The position numbers and the translations under genes are program-made. The notes beneath the pieces are model-generated. The model made no database searches, was not told the origin of the DNA, and was given only the letters and a program-made list of their open reading frames with translations. 64,000 nucleotides of DNA from Burkholderia sp. MS389 (GTDB lineage: Bacteria; Pseudomonadota; Gammaproteobacteria; Burkholderiales; Burkholderiaceae), in NCBI RefSeq assembly GCF_016899425.1, contig NZ_CP045995.1:1302001-1366000 (forward strand). The letters run 5' to 3'. Below, one piece after another: positions 1 through 8,662 of this stretch; the first letter of the stretch is position 1, and every line of letters begins with the position of its first letter.

Positions 1-285
1 TAGATGGCATGCGCTGCCGCCGAACTCGAACGATGCGTGGCGGCCCAGCACATACGCGGCCTGCACCGGCGTCAGGGCGAACCGTTCGTACTGGCGCGCC
101 GGATCGCTGCGCCATGCGCCGTCCTGAAGGAAGCGGACGAACGCGTCGCGTTCGGCCTTGATGCGCGCGGCGAGATCCGCATCGAGCGCGCCGGCCGGTG
201 CGCGATAGCGCAACTGGCCGCCGTCGTCGCACCATAGTTCGATCTGCCGTTCGCGGCAGAGATCGAGCACGTCGTCGAAGCTCAC
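1..285 (-). CDS. pchF: Pyochelin synthetase PchF, N-terminal fragment
   Basis: This is the first 95 codons of a non-ribosomal peptide synthetase cut by the window edge. The GTG start overlaps the pchE stop in a GTGA motif, so the two synthetases are translationally coupled. The visible part begins SFDDVLDLC and reaches LTPVQAAYVLGR near residue 75, the first motif of a heterocyclization (Cy) domain. In pyochelin assembly PchF adds the second cysteine to the hydroxyphenyl-thiazoline made by PchE, cyclises and N-methylates it and releases the product. That role rests on family knowledge and on position directly after pchE; the adenylation, methyltransferase and thioesterase domains lie outside the window. 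Confidence 0.85.
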   Translation of the reverse strand, partial: MSFDDVLDLCRERQIELWCDDGGQLRYRAPAGALDADLAARIKAERDAFVRFLQDGAWRSDPARQYERFALTPVQAAYVLGRHASFEFGGSACHL

Positions 286-3200
286 AGCACGCCCTCCTCG
301 ATCGTCGCGACCGATGCGTCGCTGTCGGCGGGCACCGCCGACGTCAGTTCGTCGAGCTGCGCCGCGAGACCGGCCAGCGTCGGCTGCCGGTAGAACGCGG
401 CCATCCCGATCCGCACGCCGAGCCGCTCGCGCAGTTGCGCAAGCAGGCGCGTCGCGAGCAGGCTGTCGCCGCCGAGCGCGAAGAACGTCGCGTCGCGCGC
501 GTTCGCCGCGCGGCCGAGCGCCTGTTCCCAGCAGGCCAGCAATATCGCGTGCCGTTCGTCGGTCGGCACGAACGCGTCGTGCGCGGCCGGTGCGTCGCCG
601 AGTGCGCGCGCGAGCGCATCCCCGACTGCGCGGCGGTCGATCTTGCCGTTCGCGTTGAGCGGCCAGCGAGGCACGCACCACAGCGCATCGGGGCGCATTG
701 CGTCGGGCAACCGGTCGCGCAGCCAGTCGGCCAGGGCCGCCGGTGCGATCGGCTCGCCGACCCGGCGCGCCGCGATGCAGACGAACGCCGCCGAGCGCCA
801 GCTCCGCGCATCGAGCGCGAAACCGCAGGCGTGGGCGGCTGCCGCGAGCGCATCGCCGGCGAACGGCCGCGGCGGCGACGCATCGCCCGCGACGCTCGCG
901 ACGAGTTCGCGCAGCGGCGAATCGCGCAGCACGTCGGCGAGCAGCAGGCGGCCGTCGGGCGCAAGCAGCGCAGCCGCGATCCGGAACGTGTCGCGCGGAT
1001 CGTCGCGCAGATGCGCGGCCGCGAAACTGATCACGCAATCGAATGCGCCGAGATGGCGTGCGGGCAGCAAGCCGTCCTGCATCGGCTGAAGCGCCGGCAT
1101 CGTTCGGGCGAAGCGGGCCCGGGCGGTGTGCAGCAGGCCCGGCGACACGTCGAACAGCGTCACGTCGAAGCGTGGATCGTCAAGCACGCCGAGCCCGGCA
1201 TCGAGCGGCTGCCCAGCGCGGACGTCGAGCACCGCGACGCGCAATGCGCGTTCGTTTGCCGCGGCCTGTGCGTCCAGCGCGCCCGCAAATTCGTGCAGTG
1301 CGCGCGCGCCGTCGGGCAAACGCGTCGCGAACGCGAGCGGCGCCACGCACGGGTCCAGCGGCACGCGCTGCGCGGCGGTGTCGGGCTCGGCGGCGAGCGC
1401 GCGCAGCGCTGCCGTCAGGTCGTCGAGATCGGGGGCCTGCCAGTCGAGTCGATCGAGCGCATCGTCGATGGCAATCGATGCGTCGCCCTTCGCGCGCCAG
1501 TGCGCACGCAGCGACGGCGGCAAGCCCGCGTCGCCGTCGCGCAACCGGCCGGCAACGGCATGCGCGACGGCCGCTTCCGCCGGCATCGTGTCGGCCGTGC
1601 CGGCTTCCGCGAGCGACGACGGCGCGGGGTCCGATGCTGCGCAATCGGCCGGCACGAACGCCGCGACGATGCGCGCGGCCTCGCCGTGGACGACGCTCGC
1701 GCACGCGCCGTCGATCCGCGGATGCGCGGCCAGCGCCGCCTCGATCTCGCCGAGTTCGATCCGGTGCCCGCGCACCTTCACTTGCCGATCCTCGCGCCCG
1801 AGGAATTCGAGCGTCCCGTCCGGCCAGTAGCGGCCGCGGTCACCGGTGCGATACCAGCGGCCCGACGCGTGCTGCACGAAACGCTGCGCGGTCAGCTCGG
1901 GATCGTTCCGGTAGCCGCGCGCAAGACTGTCGCCGCCGATCAGCAATTCGCCCGGCACGTAATCGGGCGCATCGCGCCCGTCGGCATCGACGACGCGATA
2001 CGCCTGCCCCGGCAACGGCCGCCCATACGGAATCGAACGCCAGTGCGGCGGCACGTCGCGCACCGTCTGCACGTTCGACCAGATGCCGGCCTCGGTCGCG
2101 CCGCCGAGCGCGTGGAACGCACACGCGTCGCCGCAGCGCTCGCGCAGGCGCGCCGGCAGGTCGAGCGCGATCCAGTCGCCGGACAGCAGCGCCGCGCGCA
2201 CGCTGCGGCACGCGTCGCGCGGCGCCGGCACGGCGAGCGCCATTTCCAGCAGCGCGGGCGCCGAGTTCCACAGCGTCACGCGGTGCTGCGCGATCAGGTC
2301 GATCCAGCGCGCCGCATCGCGCGCTTCGTCCTGCGTCGGCAGCACGAGTTCCGCGCCGGCGCCCAGCGCGCCGAACAGGTCGTACACCGACAGATCGAAA
2401 TCGAGCGCCGACACCGCGAGCAGCCGATCGTCCGCGCGCACGCCGAGCAGCGCATCGATCGCGTCGATCGTGTTGAGCGCCGCCGCGTGCGTCATCTCGA
2501 CACCCTTCGGCACGCCCGTCGACCCGGACGTGTAGATCACGTAGGCCGTCGCCTGCGGCGCGACTGCAAGCGGCGCGGCCAGCGGCGCATGTCGCAGCAG
2601 CGCGGCGACGCCGACGTGCGGCAGCGGCCCGTCCGCGCACGCGGTGTCGCCGATCACGGCCTTCACGCCCGCCGCACGCTCGATCAACGCCTTGCGCGCG
2701 ACCGGCTGCGCGATGTCGAGCGGCACGTAGCACGCGCCGGCCGCCAGCACGCCGAACACGGCCGCGACCTGCGCGGGCCCGCGCGGCAGGCTGATCTCGA
2801 CCGCATCGCCGTGGCCGATCCCGGCCACCCGCAACCCGCCCGCGATCGCGAGCGCCTGCGCGGCCAGTTCGCCGCGCGTCATCGTGCGGTCGCCGCATCG
2901 CACTGCGACGGCAGCCGGCTCGCGTGCGGCCAGCGCGAAGAAATCGTGATGCAGCGTGCGCACGCGGCCAGGGGCCGGCAACGCGTTGAGCGCATCGCGC
3001 ACGCGCCGCTGCGCGGACGGCAGCCCGACCGCGATCGGCAGCCGCCAGTCGCGATCGCACAGCGCCTGCACGAACGCCACATACGCGCCGAACATCGCGT
3101 CGATCATCCCGTCCGGGAACAGGCCGTCGACGCTGTCCCACGCGAGCAGCGCGCCGCCCGGCACGCGATAGAGCTGATGGTCGAGCCACACCTGCGGCGT

Positions 3201-4655
3201 CTGCGAAATCATGTCGTGCAGATCGCCGAACACCCGCGCGAACGCATCGGGCACGAACGATTCGTCGCCGAGATTGCACGAAAACACGATCGGCGCCGCG
3301 CGCGGCGTGCCGTGCCGACGCGCATCGCGCAGCACGTCGAGCGCCGGATACGCGGCGTGCGCGATCGCACCGTGCAGCCGCTGCTGGAACGCGCGCACCG
3401 CGTCGGCCGTGCTCGCATCGGCGTGCACGTCGCATTCGACGAGCAACAGCGTCGTGAAATCGGCGATCACGCGGCCCAGATCGGGCGCATCGCCGTGCCG
3501 GTCGAACAGCGGCACGTTGAGCAGGAATGCGTGCCGGCCGCTCCAGCGCGCGAGCACGGCCGCGAACGCCGCGCCGAACACCGACGACAGCGTGACGCCA
3601 TGCTGCGCGGCGCGCGCCTGCAGACGCGCGAGCTCGTCCGTGCTCAGCGTATGCGAGACGCGGCTGAAACGCGGCGCGCGAATCGTGTCCGGCGCACGGG
3701 CGAGCGGCAGCGCCGGCCCTTCCGGCAGCGTCGCGAGCCGCGCGTGCCATGCGTCGCGCGCCGCGGCCCGCGCATCGCGCGTTTCGGCCGCGCGACGCGC
3801 GAGCCAGGCCGGGAACCACGTCGACGGCGCAGCGGGCAGCGCCGACGGCTCGGCATACGCGACGCCGATCTCGTGCATCAGCAGCCGCACGCTGTCGACA
3901 TCGGCCGCGAGCAGGTCGACGCTGAGCCACACGCGATCCTCGCCGCCGGGCATCTGCACGAGCCCGATCATGAACACTTGCGCGTGCTCGACGTCCAGAC
4001 ATTCGTGCGAGCGGAACGCGCGCAGCGACGCCCATTCGGTTTCCGCATCGGCCGCCGTCCGGTCGCGCCAGTCGGCGTGCGCGAACACCGGTGCGTCCGA
4101 CTCGGCGAGGATCTGCTGGCGGCCGCCGTCGAAACGCGCGCGCAGCATCGGATGACGCTCGCGCACGCGCCGGCACGCGATGTCGAGACGAACGGGATCG
4201 ATCGCGCGGCTGCGGAATTCGAGGAACGCGTGGCAGCTCACGTTGCCGAGCACCTCGCCGTCGCCGCGGCCGAGCCAGTACGCCTGCTGCACCGCGGACA
4301 ACTCGAACGGCGCATGCACGTCGACTGCTTCGGAAGCAGCGGCGGCTTCCGCCCGCGCGATACGCGGCGCGTTCGTAAGCAACGCAGTCCACGCACCGAG
4401 CGTCGGCGTGCGTGCGAGCGCGTCGAACGTCAGCGCGTGGCCGAGCCGGTTCACGCGCGTTTGCAGATACATCAGCCGGATCGAATCGAGGCCGCAACTC
4501 AGCAGGTCCTCGTCGTCGTCGAGCGACGCGATCTCGTCGACGGATTCGTCGAGCAGCTCGGCGATCAGTGCGACGAGCCGTGCGCGAAAGTCAGGGGGAG
4601 CACAACAGGAAGGATCGGAATGGTCGGTAATGGAATCGACAACGGTCTGGCTCAT
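282..4655 (-). CDS. pchE: Dihydroaeruginoate synthetase PchE
   Basis: This NRPS of about 1457 residues condenses salicylate with cysteine and cyclises the product to hydroxyphenyl-thiazoline. It starts with an aryl carrier domain whose GLDS serine (about residue 58) would be loaded by PchD. A Cy domain follows, opening at LSAVQQAYWLGR and carrying the diagnostic DLLAADVDS (DxxxxDxxS) motif. Next is an adenylation domain with YVIYTSGSTGVPKG and the expected cysteine specificity. A degenerate methyltransferase-like insertion before the last A motif corresponds to the embedded epimerase of PchE. The C-terminal carrier domain has LGGDSLL. Length and order match Pseudomonas PchE (about 1438 aa). 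The ATG at 4655 follows an AAGG box by 7 nt; an in-frame GTG two codons upstream is possible. A Fur box lies about 60 bp upstream. Confidence 0.95.
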   Translation of the reverse strand: MSQTVVDSITDHSDPSCCAPPDFRARLVALIAELLDESVDEIASLDDDEDLLSCGLDSIRLMYLQTRVNRLGHALTFDALARTPTLGAWTALLTNAPRIARAEAAAASEAVDVHAPFELSAVQQAYWLGRGDGEVLGNVSCHAFLEFRSRAIDPVRLDIACRRVRERHPMLRARFDGGRQQILAESDAPVFAHADWRDRTAADAETEWASLRAFRSHECLDVEHAQVFMIGLVQMPGGEDRVWLSVDLLAADVDSVRLLMHEIGVAYAEPSALPAAPSTWFPAWLARRAAETRDARAAARDAWHARLATLPEGPALPLARAPDTIRAPRFSRVSHTLSTDELARLQARAAQHGVTLSSVFGAAFAAVLARWSGRHAFLLNVPLFDRHGDAPDLGRVIADFTTLLLVECDVHADASTADAVRAFQQRLHGAIAHAAYPALDVLRDARRHGTPRAAPIVFSCNLGDESFVPDAFARVFGDLHDMISQTPQVWLDHQLYRVPGGALLAWDSVDGLFPDGMIDAMFGAYVAFVQALCDRDWRLPIAVGLPSAQRRVRDALNALPAPGRVRTLHHDFFALAAREPAAVAVRCGDRTMTRGELAAQALAIAGGLRVAGIGHGDAVEISLPRGPAQVAAVFGVLAAGACYVPLDIAQPVARKALIERAAGVKAVIGDTACADGPLPHVGVAALLRHAPLAAPLAVAPQATAYVIYTSGSTGVPKGVEMTHAAALNTIDAIDALLGVRADDRLLAVSALDFDLSVYDLFGALGAGAELVLPTQDEARDAARWIDLIAQHRVTLWNSAPALLEMALAVPAPRDACRSVRAALLSGDWIALDLPARLRERCGDACAFHALGGATEAGIWSNVQTVRDVPPHWRSIPYGRPLPGQAYRVVDADGRDAPDYVPGELLIGGDSLARGYRNDPELTAQRFVQHASGRWYRTGDRGRYWPDGTLEFLGREDRQVKVRGHRIELGEIEAALAAHPRIDGACASVVHGEAARIVAAFVPADCAASDPAPSSLAEAGTADTMPAEAAVAHAVAGRLRDGDAGLPPSLRAHWRAKGDASIAIDDALDRLDWQAPDLDDLTAALRALAAEPDTAAQRVPLDPCVAPLAFATRLPDGARALHEFAGALDAQAAANERALRVAVLDVRAGQPLDAGLGVLDDPRFDVTLFDVSPGLLHTARARFARTMPALQPMQDGLLPARHLGAFDCVISFAAAHLRDDPRDTFRIAAALLAPDGRLLLADVLRDSPLRELVASVAGDASPPRPFAGDALAAAAHACGFALDARSWRSAAFVCIAARRVGEPIAPAALADWLRDRLPDAMRPDALWCVPRWPLNANGKIDRRAVGDALARALGDAPAAHDAFVPTDERHAILLACWEQALGRAANARDATFFALGGDSLLATRLLAQLRERLGVRIGMAAFYRQPTLAGLAAQLDELTSAVPADSDASVATIEEGVL

Positions 4656-4712
4656 GGGCACGCCTTGTATGGGTCGTTCGACGGCGGGTCCGCGCGGCGG
4701 CGGCCACCCGTG

Positions 4713-4731
4713 AATGAGAATCTATCTCATT
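4713..4731. promoter_or_regulatory. Fur box upstream of pchEF
   Basis: A 19-bp inverted repeat, AATGAGA-N5-TCTCATT, sits in the gap between pchR and pchE. Arm length, spacing and the AATGA/TCATT ends fit the Fur consensus. Its place about 60 bp upstream of pchE predicts iron repression of the leftward pchEF transcript. The second pyochelin promoter carries a box of the same layout. Confidence 0.85.
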
Positions 4732-4743
4732 AACACCCATGAG

Positions 4744-4772
4744 CCCGGTCGATTCCTTTAGGCTGCCGGTCA
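4744..4772 (-). promoter_or_regulatory. Candidate PchR operator (direct repeat)
   Basis: On the minus strand GACCGG occurs twice, 21 bp apart (two helical turns), just upstream of the Fur box and downstream of the pchR stop. AraC-family activators such as PchR usually bind direct repeats at this kind of spacing next to the promoter. I see no matching pair at the pchD promoter, and GACCGG is not rare in GC-rich DNA, so this is tentative. Confidence 0.35.
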
Positions 4773-4778
4773 GTTGTT

Positions 4779-5720
4779 TTAGATCGCCGCGCCCACCCGT
4801 TCGTGGTCGTCGATCGCGTTCGACGACACGCGGATATCGCTCGGCGAAATGCCGTAGCGCTTGCGGAACGCGATCGAAAAATGCGCGGGGCTGTAGCCGA
4901 CGCGGTACGCGACGGTCGACACGTTCGCATCCTCCGCGCACAGCATCGCGTGCGCGGTCCGCAGCCGGTATTCCTGCAGATACGCGTACACGCTCGTGCC
5001 GAATACCTTGCGGAAGCCGGCCGTCAGCTTGCGCGAATTCATCCCGACGCGGCTCGCGAGCGCGTCGAGCGTCGGCGGATGCTGAAGCTCGCGCGTCAGG
5101 ATGTCGCTCGCCGCGTACACGCGCTCGACATCCGACGACGTGACGCGCACGTCGGCCGGCGCCGATTGCCGCTGCGTGGCCAGCAACTGCGCGCTCAGCG
5201 CGGTCAGCTCGAACGCCTTCGCCTTCAGGTAGTACTCGCGCACCGCGCCATCGAACGGGCAGGTGGCGATCTGCACGGCGAGCGCCTGCAGCGCCTTCGA
5301 CGCCGGGCAACTGACGATGCGCGGATCGCCGCCCGTCGGCGCGAGCATCTTCTCCGGCAGCAGGCTCAGGTTGCGATCGAGCGCGTCGAGGCCGAGCTGC
5401 ACGATCGTGTAGCGCAGCGGCACGTCGCGATCGTAGATCTGGTGCGTCGTGAATTCGCCGTCGTTGGCGATCACGCACAGGCCCGGCCCCTTGATGCATT
5501 GCTCGGGCTGGCCCGGCACGCGGCAGCGTAACTGCCCGCTCTGCACGAGGACGAGCTTCAGCCCTTTTTCGAGCGGCTCCTCGTACCAGTCGCGGCTGTC
5601 CGAGCACAGCGTGCCGCTCATGAGTTTCATGCCCGCGTCGATGTGCACCACGCCCGGATGATTGCCGGGCACGAGCACCGGCGGGTGACGTCGTGACGAA
5701 GCGAAGGAAGTCGATCTCAT
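4779..5720 (-). CDS. pchR: AraC-family pyochelin regulator PchR
   Basis: A 313-aa AraC/XylS regulator. The N-terminal part (about residues 1-200) is the ligand-sensing half and the C-terminal 100 residues contain two helix-turn-helix motifs (PTLDALASRVGMNSRKL and NVSTVAYRVGYSPAHFSIAF). PchR binds ferripyochelin and activates pyochelin synthesis and uptake genes in Pseudomonas and Burkholderia. The gene sits between the two pch transcription units and reads in the same direction as pchEF, with its promoter in the 217-bp gap shared with pchD. Identification rests on domain architecture plus position. Confidence 0.92.
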   Translation of the reverse strand: MRSTSFASSRRHPPVLVPGNHPGVVHIDAGMKLMSGTLCSDSRDWYEEPLEKGLKLVLVQSGQLRCRVPGQPEQCIKGPGLCVIANDGEFTTHQIYDRDVPLRYTIVQLGLDALDRNLSLLPEKMLAPTGGDPRIVSCPASKALQALAVQIATCPFDGAVREYYLKAKAFELTALSAQLLATQRQSAPADVRVTSSDVERVYAASDILTRELQHPPTLDALASRVGMNSRKLTAGFRKVFGTSVYAYLQEYRLRTAHAMLCAEDANVSTVAYRVGYSPAHFSIAFRKRYGISPSDIRVSSNAIDDHERVGAAI

Positions 5721-5879
5721 CGGAGGTCCGTTGGTGAGGCGGCACGCGCGGGCCGGCGCACGCCGGCGGCAACCGGCCGATTGTCCGGCCGGACCGGGCG
5801 GGCGCCGCGCGATCGACGCCCGATCGAACGAAATTGCCGCGATATCAAAAGAAACGGCGCTATCGCAGCACCTGTTCTA

Positions 5880-5898
5880 AATGATAATACCTCTCATT
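5880..5898. promoter_or_regulatory. Fur box upstream of pchDCBA
   Basis: AATGATA-N5-TCTCATT is a 19-bp near-perfect inverted repeat 40 bp upstream of the pchD start. It has the same arm and spacer layout as the pchE box, with one arm mismatch. The GATAAT inside it could be the -10 element, so Fur binding would occlude the promoter. Confidence 0.85.
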
Positions 5899-5937
5899 TA
5901 CAATTTTTGACAACTTGCCGGAGCTCGAGGTCAGCGC

Positions 5938-7590
5938 ATGCAATCCTCCCCTTCTTCCGTGGCGGCGGCCGTACCGGCCGACGCGCCCGACTGGCCCGAC
6001 GCGTTCGTGCGCCGCTACCGCGACGTCGGCTACTGGCAGGACACGACGTTCTTCGACGCGCTCGATGCCTGCGCGCAGCGCCATCCCGACGCGCTCGCGA
6101 TCGTCGACGGCACGCTCCGGCTGTGCTATCGCGATCTGCTGGCGCGCATTCGCCGCGTCGCGGGCGGCCTCGCGCGGCTCGGCCTGACGCGCGGCGATAC
6201 GGTCGTCGTCCAGTTGCCGAACGACGCGCGCTTCATCGAGACGTGCTTCGCGCTGTTCCAGCTCGGCGTGCGGCCGGTGCTCGCGCTGCCCGCGCACCGT
6301 CACTACGAGATCGGCGCGTTCTGCCGCTTCGCCGGCGCGCGTGCGTACCTCGGCGCGTCGCCACTCGGCGATTTCGACTGCCGGCCGCTCGCGGCCGCGT
6401 TGCAAGCCGACTGCCCGACGCTCGAGCACGTCGTGATGGCCGGCGACGATCACGCGTTCACGCCGTTCGATACGCTGTACGGCGCGCCGCCCGTGCACGC
6501 CTGCGCGGCAAGCGCCGACGACATCGCGTGCTTCCAGTTGTCGGGGGGCACAACCGGCACGCCGAAGCTGATTCCGCGCCGCCATCGCGAATATCTGTAC
6601 AACGTGCGCGCGTGCAGCGCCGCGAGCGGGTTCGACGCCGACACCGTCTATCTCGCCGCGCTGCCGATGGCGCACAACTTCACGCTGTGCTGCCCCGGCA
6701 CGATCGGCGCATTGCTCGCGGGCGGCCGGGTCGTGACGACCGTACGGCCCGAGCCCGATCAAAGCTTCGCGCTGATCGCGCAGGAACGCGTCACGCATAC
6801 CGCGCTCGTGCCGCCGCTCGCGTTGCTGTGGCTCGACGAGCAGCCGCAACGACAGGCCGACCTGTCGAGCCTGCGCGTGCTGCAGGTCGGCGGCGCACGG
6901 CTGATGGACCACGCGGCCGCGCGCGTGACGCCTGTGCTCGGCTGCCGGCTGCAGCAGGTGTTCGGCATGGCCGAAGGGCTCATCTGCTGCACGCGGCTCG
7001 ACGATGCGCCCGAGCGCATCGCGCACACGCAGGGCCGCCCCGTGTCGGACGGCGACGAAGTGCGCATCGTCGATGAAACCGGCGCACCGGTCGCGCCCGG
7101 CGAAATCGGCGAACTGCAGGTACGCGGCCCGTACACGATCCGCGGCTACTACCGGCTCGCGGAGCACGACGCGACGGCATTCACGGCCGACGGCTTCTAT
7201 CGCAGCGGCGACCGCGTGCGGCGCACCGCCGACGGCGACCTCGTCGTCGAAGGTCGCGACAAGGATCAGATCAACCGCGGCGGCGAGAAGATCTCCGCCG
7301 AGGAAGTGGAAAACCTGTTGCTCGCGCATCCGCAGGTGCACGACGCGGCGGTCGTCGCGATGCCCGACCCGATGCTCGGCGAACGGACCTGCGCGTTCGT
7401 CGTCGCACGCACGCCGGCCCCGTCCAGACTGGTGCTGAAACGTTATCTGCGCGACTGCGGGCTCGCGGCGTTCAAGATCCCCGACCGCATCGAATTCATG
7501 CCGCGTTTTCCGGAAACCGGCATCGGCAAGACCAGCAAGAAATCGCTGCGCGACCTGTTGCGCCGCCAGTTGCAGCCGGCGGCCGCATGA
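5938..7590 (+). CDS. pchD: Salicyl-AMP ligase PchD
   Basis: A 550-aa stand-alone adenylating enzyme of the aryl-acid AMP ligase family. It activates salicylate with ATP and loads it on the aryl carrier domain of PchE. The A3 nucleotide loop LSGGTTGTPKLIPR is present, followed by FGMAEGLICCTRLDD and the hinge YRSGDRVRR. The C-terminal catalytic lysine motif is ETGIGKTSKKSLR. Length matches Pseudomonas PchD (about 547 aa). It is first in pchDCBA; its TGA overlaps the next ATG by 4 nt. The ATG follows a purine-rich GAGCTCGAGG stretch. Confidence 0.95.
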   Translation: MQSSPSSVAAAVPADAPDWPDAFVRRYRDVGYWQDTTFFDALDACAQRHPDALAIVDGTLRLCYRDLLARIRRVAGGLARLGLTRGDTVVVQLPNDARFIETCFALFQLGVRPVLALPAHRHYEIGAFCRFAGARAYLGASPLGDFDCRPLAAALQADCPTLEHVVMAGDDHAFTPFDTLYGAPPVHACAASADDIACFQLSGGTTGTPKLIPRRHREYLYNVRACSAASGFDADTVYLAALPMAHNFTLCCPGTIGALLAGGRVVTTVRPEPDQSFALIAQERVTHTALVPPLALLWLDEQPQRQADLSSLRVLQVGGARLMDHAAARVTPVLGCRLQQVFGMAEGLICCTRLDDAPERIAHTQGRPVSDGDEVRIVDETGAPVAPGEIGELQVRGPYTIRGYYRLAEHDATAFTADGFYRSGDRVRRTADGDLVVEGRDKDQINRGGEKISAEEVENLLLAHPQVHDAAVVAMPDPMLGERTCAFVVARTPAPSRLVLKRYLRDCGLAAFKIPDRIEFMPRFPETGIGKTSKKSLRDLLRRQLQPAAA

Positions 7591-8360
7591 GCACGCGCGC
7601 GACCGATTCGCACTGGATTCGCGAGCTGCGGCTGTCGCCGTGCCCGCGCGCGCAACTCGTCTGCTTTCCGCATGCAGGCGGCACCGCGAATTTCTTTCGC
7701 GGCTGGCGCCGTGCGCTGCCGTGGGACGTCGATCTGCTCGCGCTGCAGTATCCGGGCCGCGAGGAACGCTTCGGCGAGCCGTGCCTGCACTCGATCGACG
7801 CGCTCGCCGGCCCGGCCGCCGACGCGCTGCAACGCTATGCGCACGCGCCGCTCGTGCTGTTCGGGCACAGCCTCGGCGCGGCGCTCGCGTACGAGGTCGC
7901 GGTGCGGCTCGAAGCGCGCGGCGCCGCGCCGCTTTACGTGGCCGTTTCCGCGCTGCCGCCGCCGCATCGCCAGCGCCCGTCGGATCTGCACCTGCAATCC
8001 GACGACGCGCTCGTCGGCGATGTCGCCCGGCTGTCCGGCGAGCACGCCGCGCTCCTCGCCGATCCTGAAATGCGCGCGATCTACCTGCCGATGATCCGCC
8101 ACGACTACCGCGCGATCGAAACGTATCGGCGCGACCGCCCGCCGCGCATCGATGCGCCGCTCGGCGTGATGCTGCCGCTCGCCGATCCCGAGCTGGACAA
8201 CGACGAGGCGCAGGCGTGGCAGGACGTCGCGACGCGGCCGATCCGCGTCCAGACGTTCAACGGCGACCACTTCTATCTGCGGCACCAATACCCGGCGGTG
8301 ATCGCCCATCTGGTCGAACGGATCGACCAGTCCCTTCGTTACGGAAAGGAGTACACATGA
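7587..8360 (+). CDS. pchC: Pyochelin type II thioesterase PchC
   Basis: A 257-aa alpha/beta-hydrolase of the external (type II) thioesterase family. Such enzymes remove wrongly loaded acyl groups from carrier domains of PchE and PchF, keeping the assembly line running. The nucleophile elbow GHSLGAALAYE is visible near residue 90, and the catalytic histidine is likely in FNGDHFYLRH near the C-terminus. Start and stop both overlap the neighbouring genes in ATGA motifs, so translation is coupled through pchDCBA. Confidence 0.93.
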   Translation: MSTRATDSHWIRELRLSPCPRAQLVCFPHAGGTANFFRGWRRALPWDVDLLALQYPGREERFGEPCLHSIDALAGPAADALQRYAHAPLVLFGHSLGAALAYEVAVRLEARGAAPLYVAVSALPPPHRQRPSDLHLQSDDALVGDVARLSGEHAALLADPEMRAIYLPMIRHDYRAIETYRRDRPPRIDAPLGVMLPLADPELDNDEAQAWQDVATRPIRVQTFNGDHFYLRHQYPAVIAHLVERIDQSLRYGKEYT

Positions 8361-8662
8361 AAACACCGGACGCCTGCATGGGGCTTCCCGACATTCGCGA
8401 AGCGATCGATCGCCTGGACGCCGACATCATCGACGCGCTCGGCCGGCGCATGCAGTACGTGTTGGCCGCGTCGCGCTTCAAGCCGGACGAAGCGAGCATC
8501 GCCGCGCCGGAGCGGGTGGCCGCGATGCTGCCCGACCGGCGCCGCTGGGCCGAACAGGCTGGCCTCGACGCCGACTACGTCGAGACGCTGTTCGTCCAGC
8601 TCATCGCGTGGTACATCGCGCAGCAGACGCAATACTGGCGACAACAGCGGGGGCTCGCATGA
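8357..8662 (+). CDS. pchB: Isochorismate pyruvate lyase PchB
   Basis: A 101-aa all-helical protein of the AroQ chorismate mutase fold. PchB eliminates pyruvate from isochorismate to give salicylate. Typical AroQ elements are visible: IREAIDRLDADIIDALGRR at the start and VETLFVQLIAWYIAQQ in the last helix. Length equals that of Pseudomonas PchB. The start ATG overlaps the pchC stop and lies 6 nt after GGAAAGGAG, a strong ribosome site. Confidence 0.95.
   Translation: MKTPDACMGLPDIREAIDRLDADIIDALGRRMQYVLAASRFKPDEASIAAPERVAAMLPDRRRWAEQAGLDADYVETLFVQLIAWYIAQQTQYWRQQRGLA

Noticed and set aside
3000..3900. Possible active methyltransferase or epimerase motif hunt within PchE
   Set aside because: The methyltransferase-like insertion lies elsewhere (about 800-1650) and its nucleotide loop is degenerate, as expected for the PchE epimerase-type insert, so no separate activity is claimed.
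198..4733. Very long plus-strand open frame (about 1500 codons) opposite pchE
   Set aside because: It is a high-GC antisense shadow: Arg/His-rich composition, no domain motif, and the opposite strand encodes a complete NRPS.
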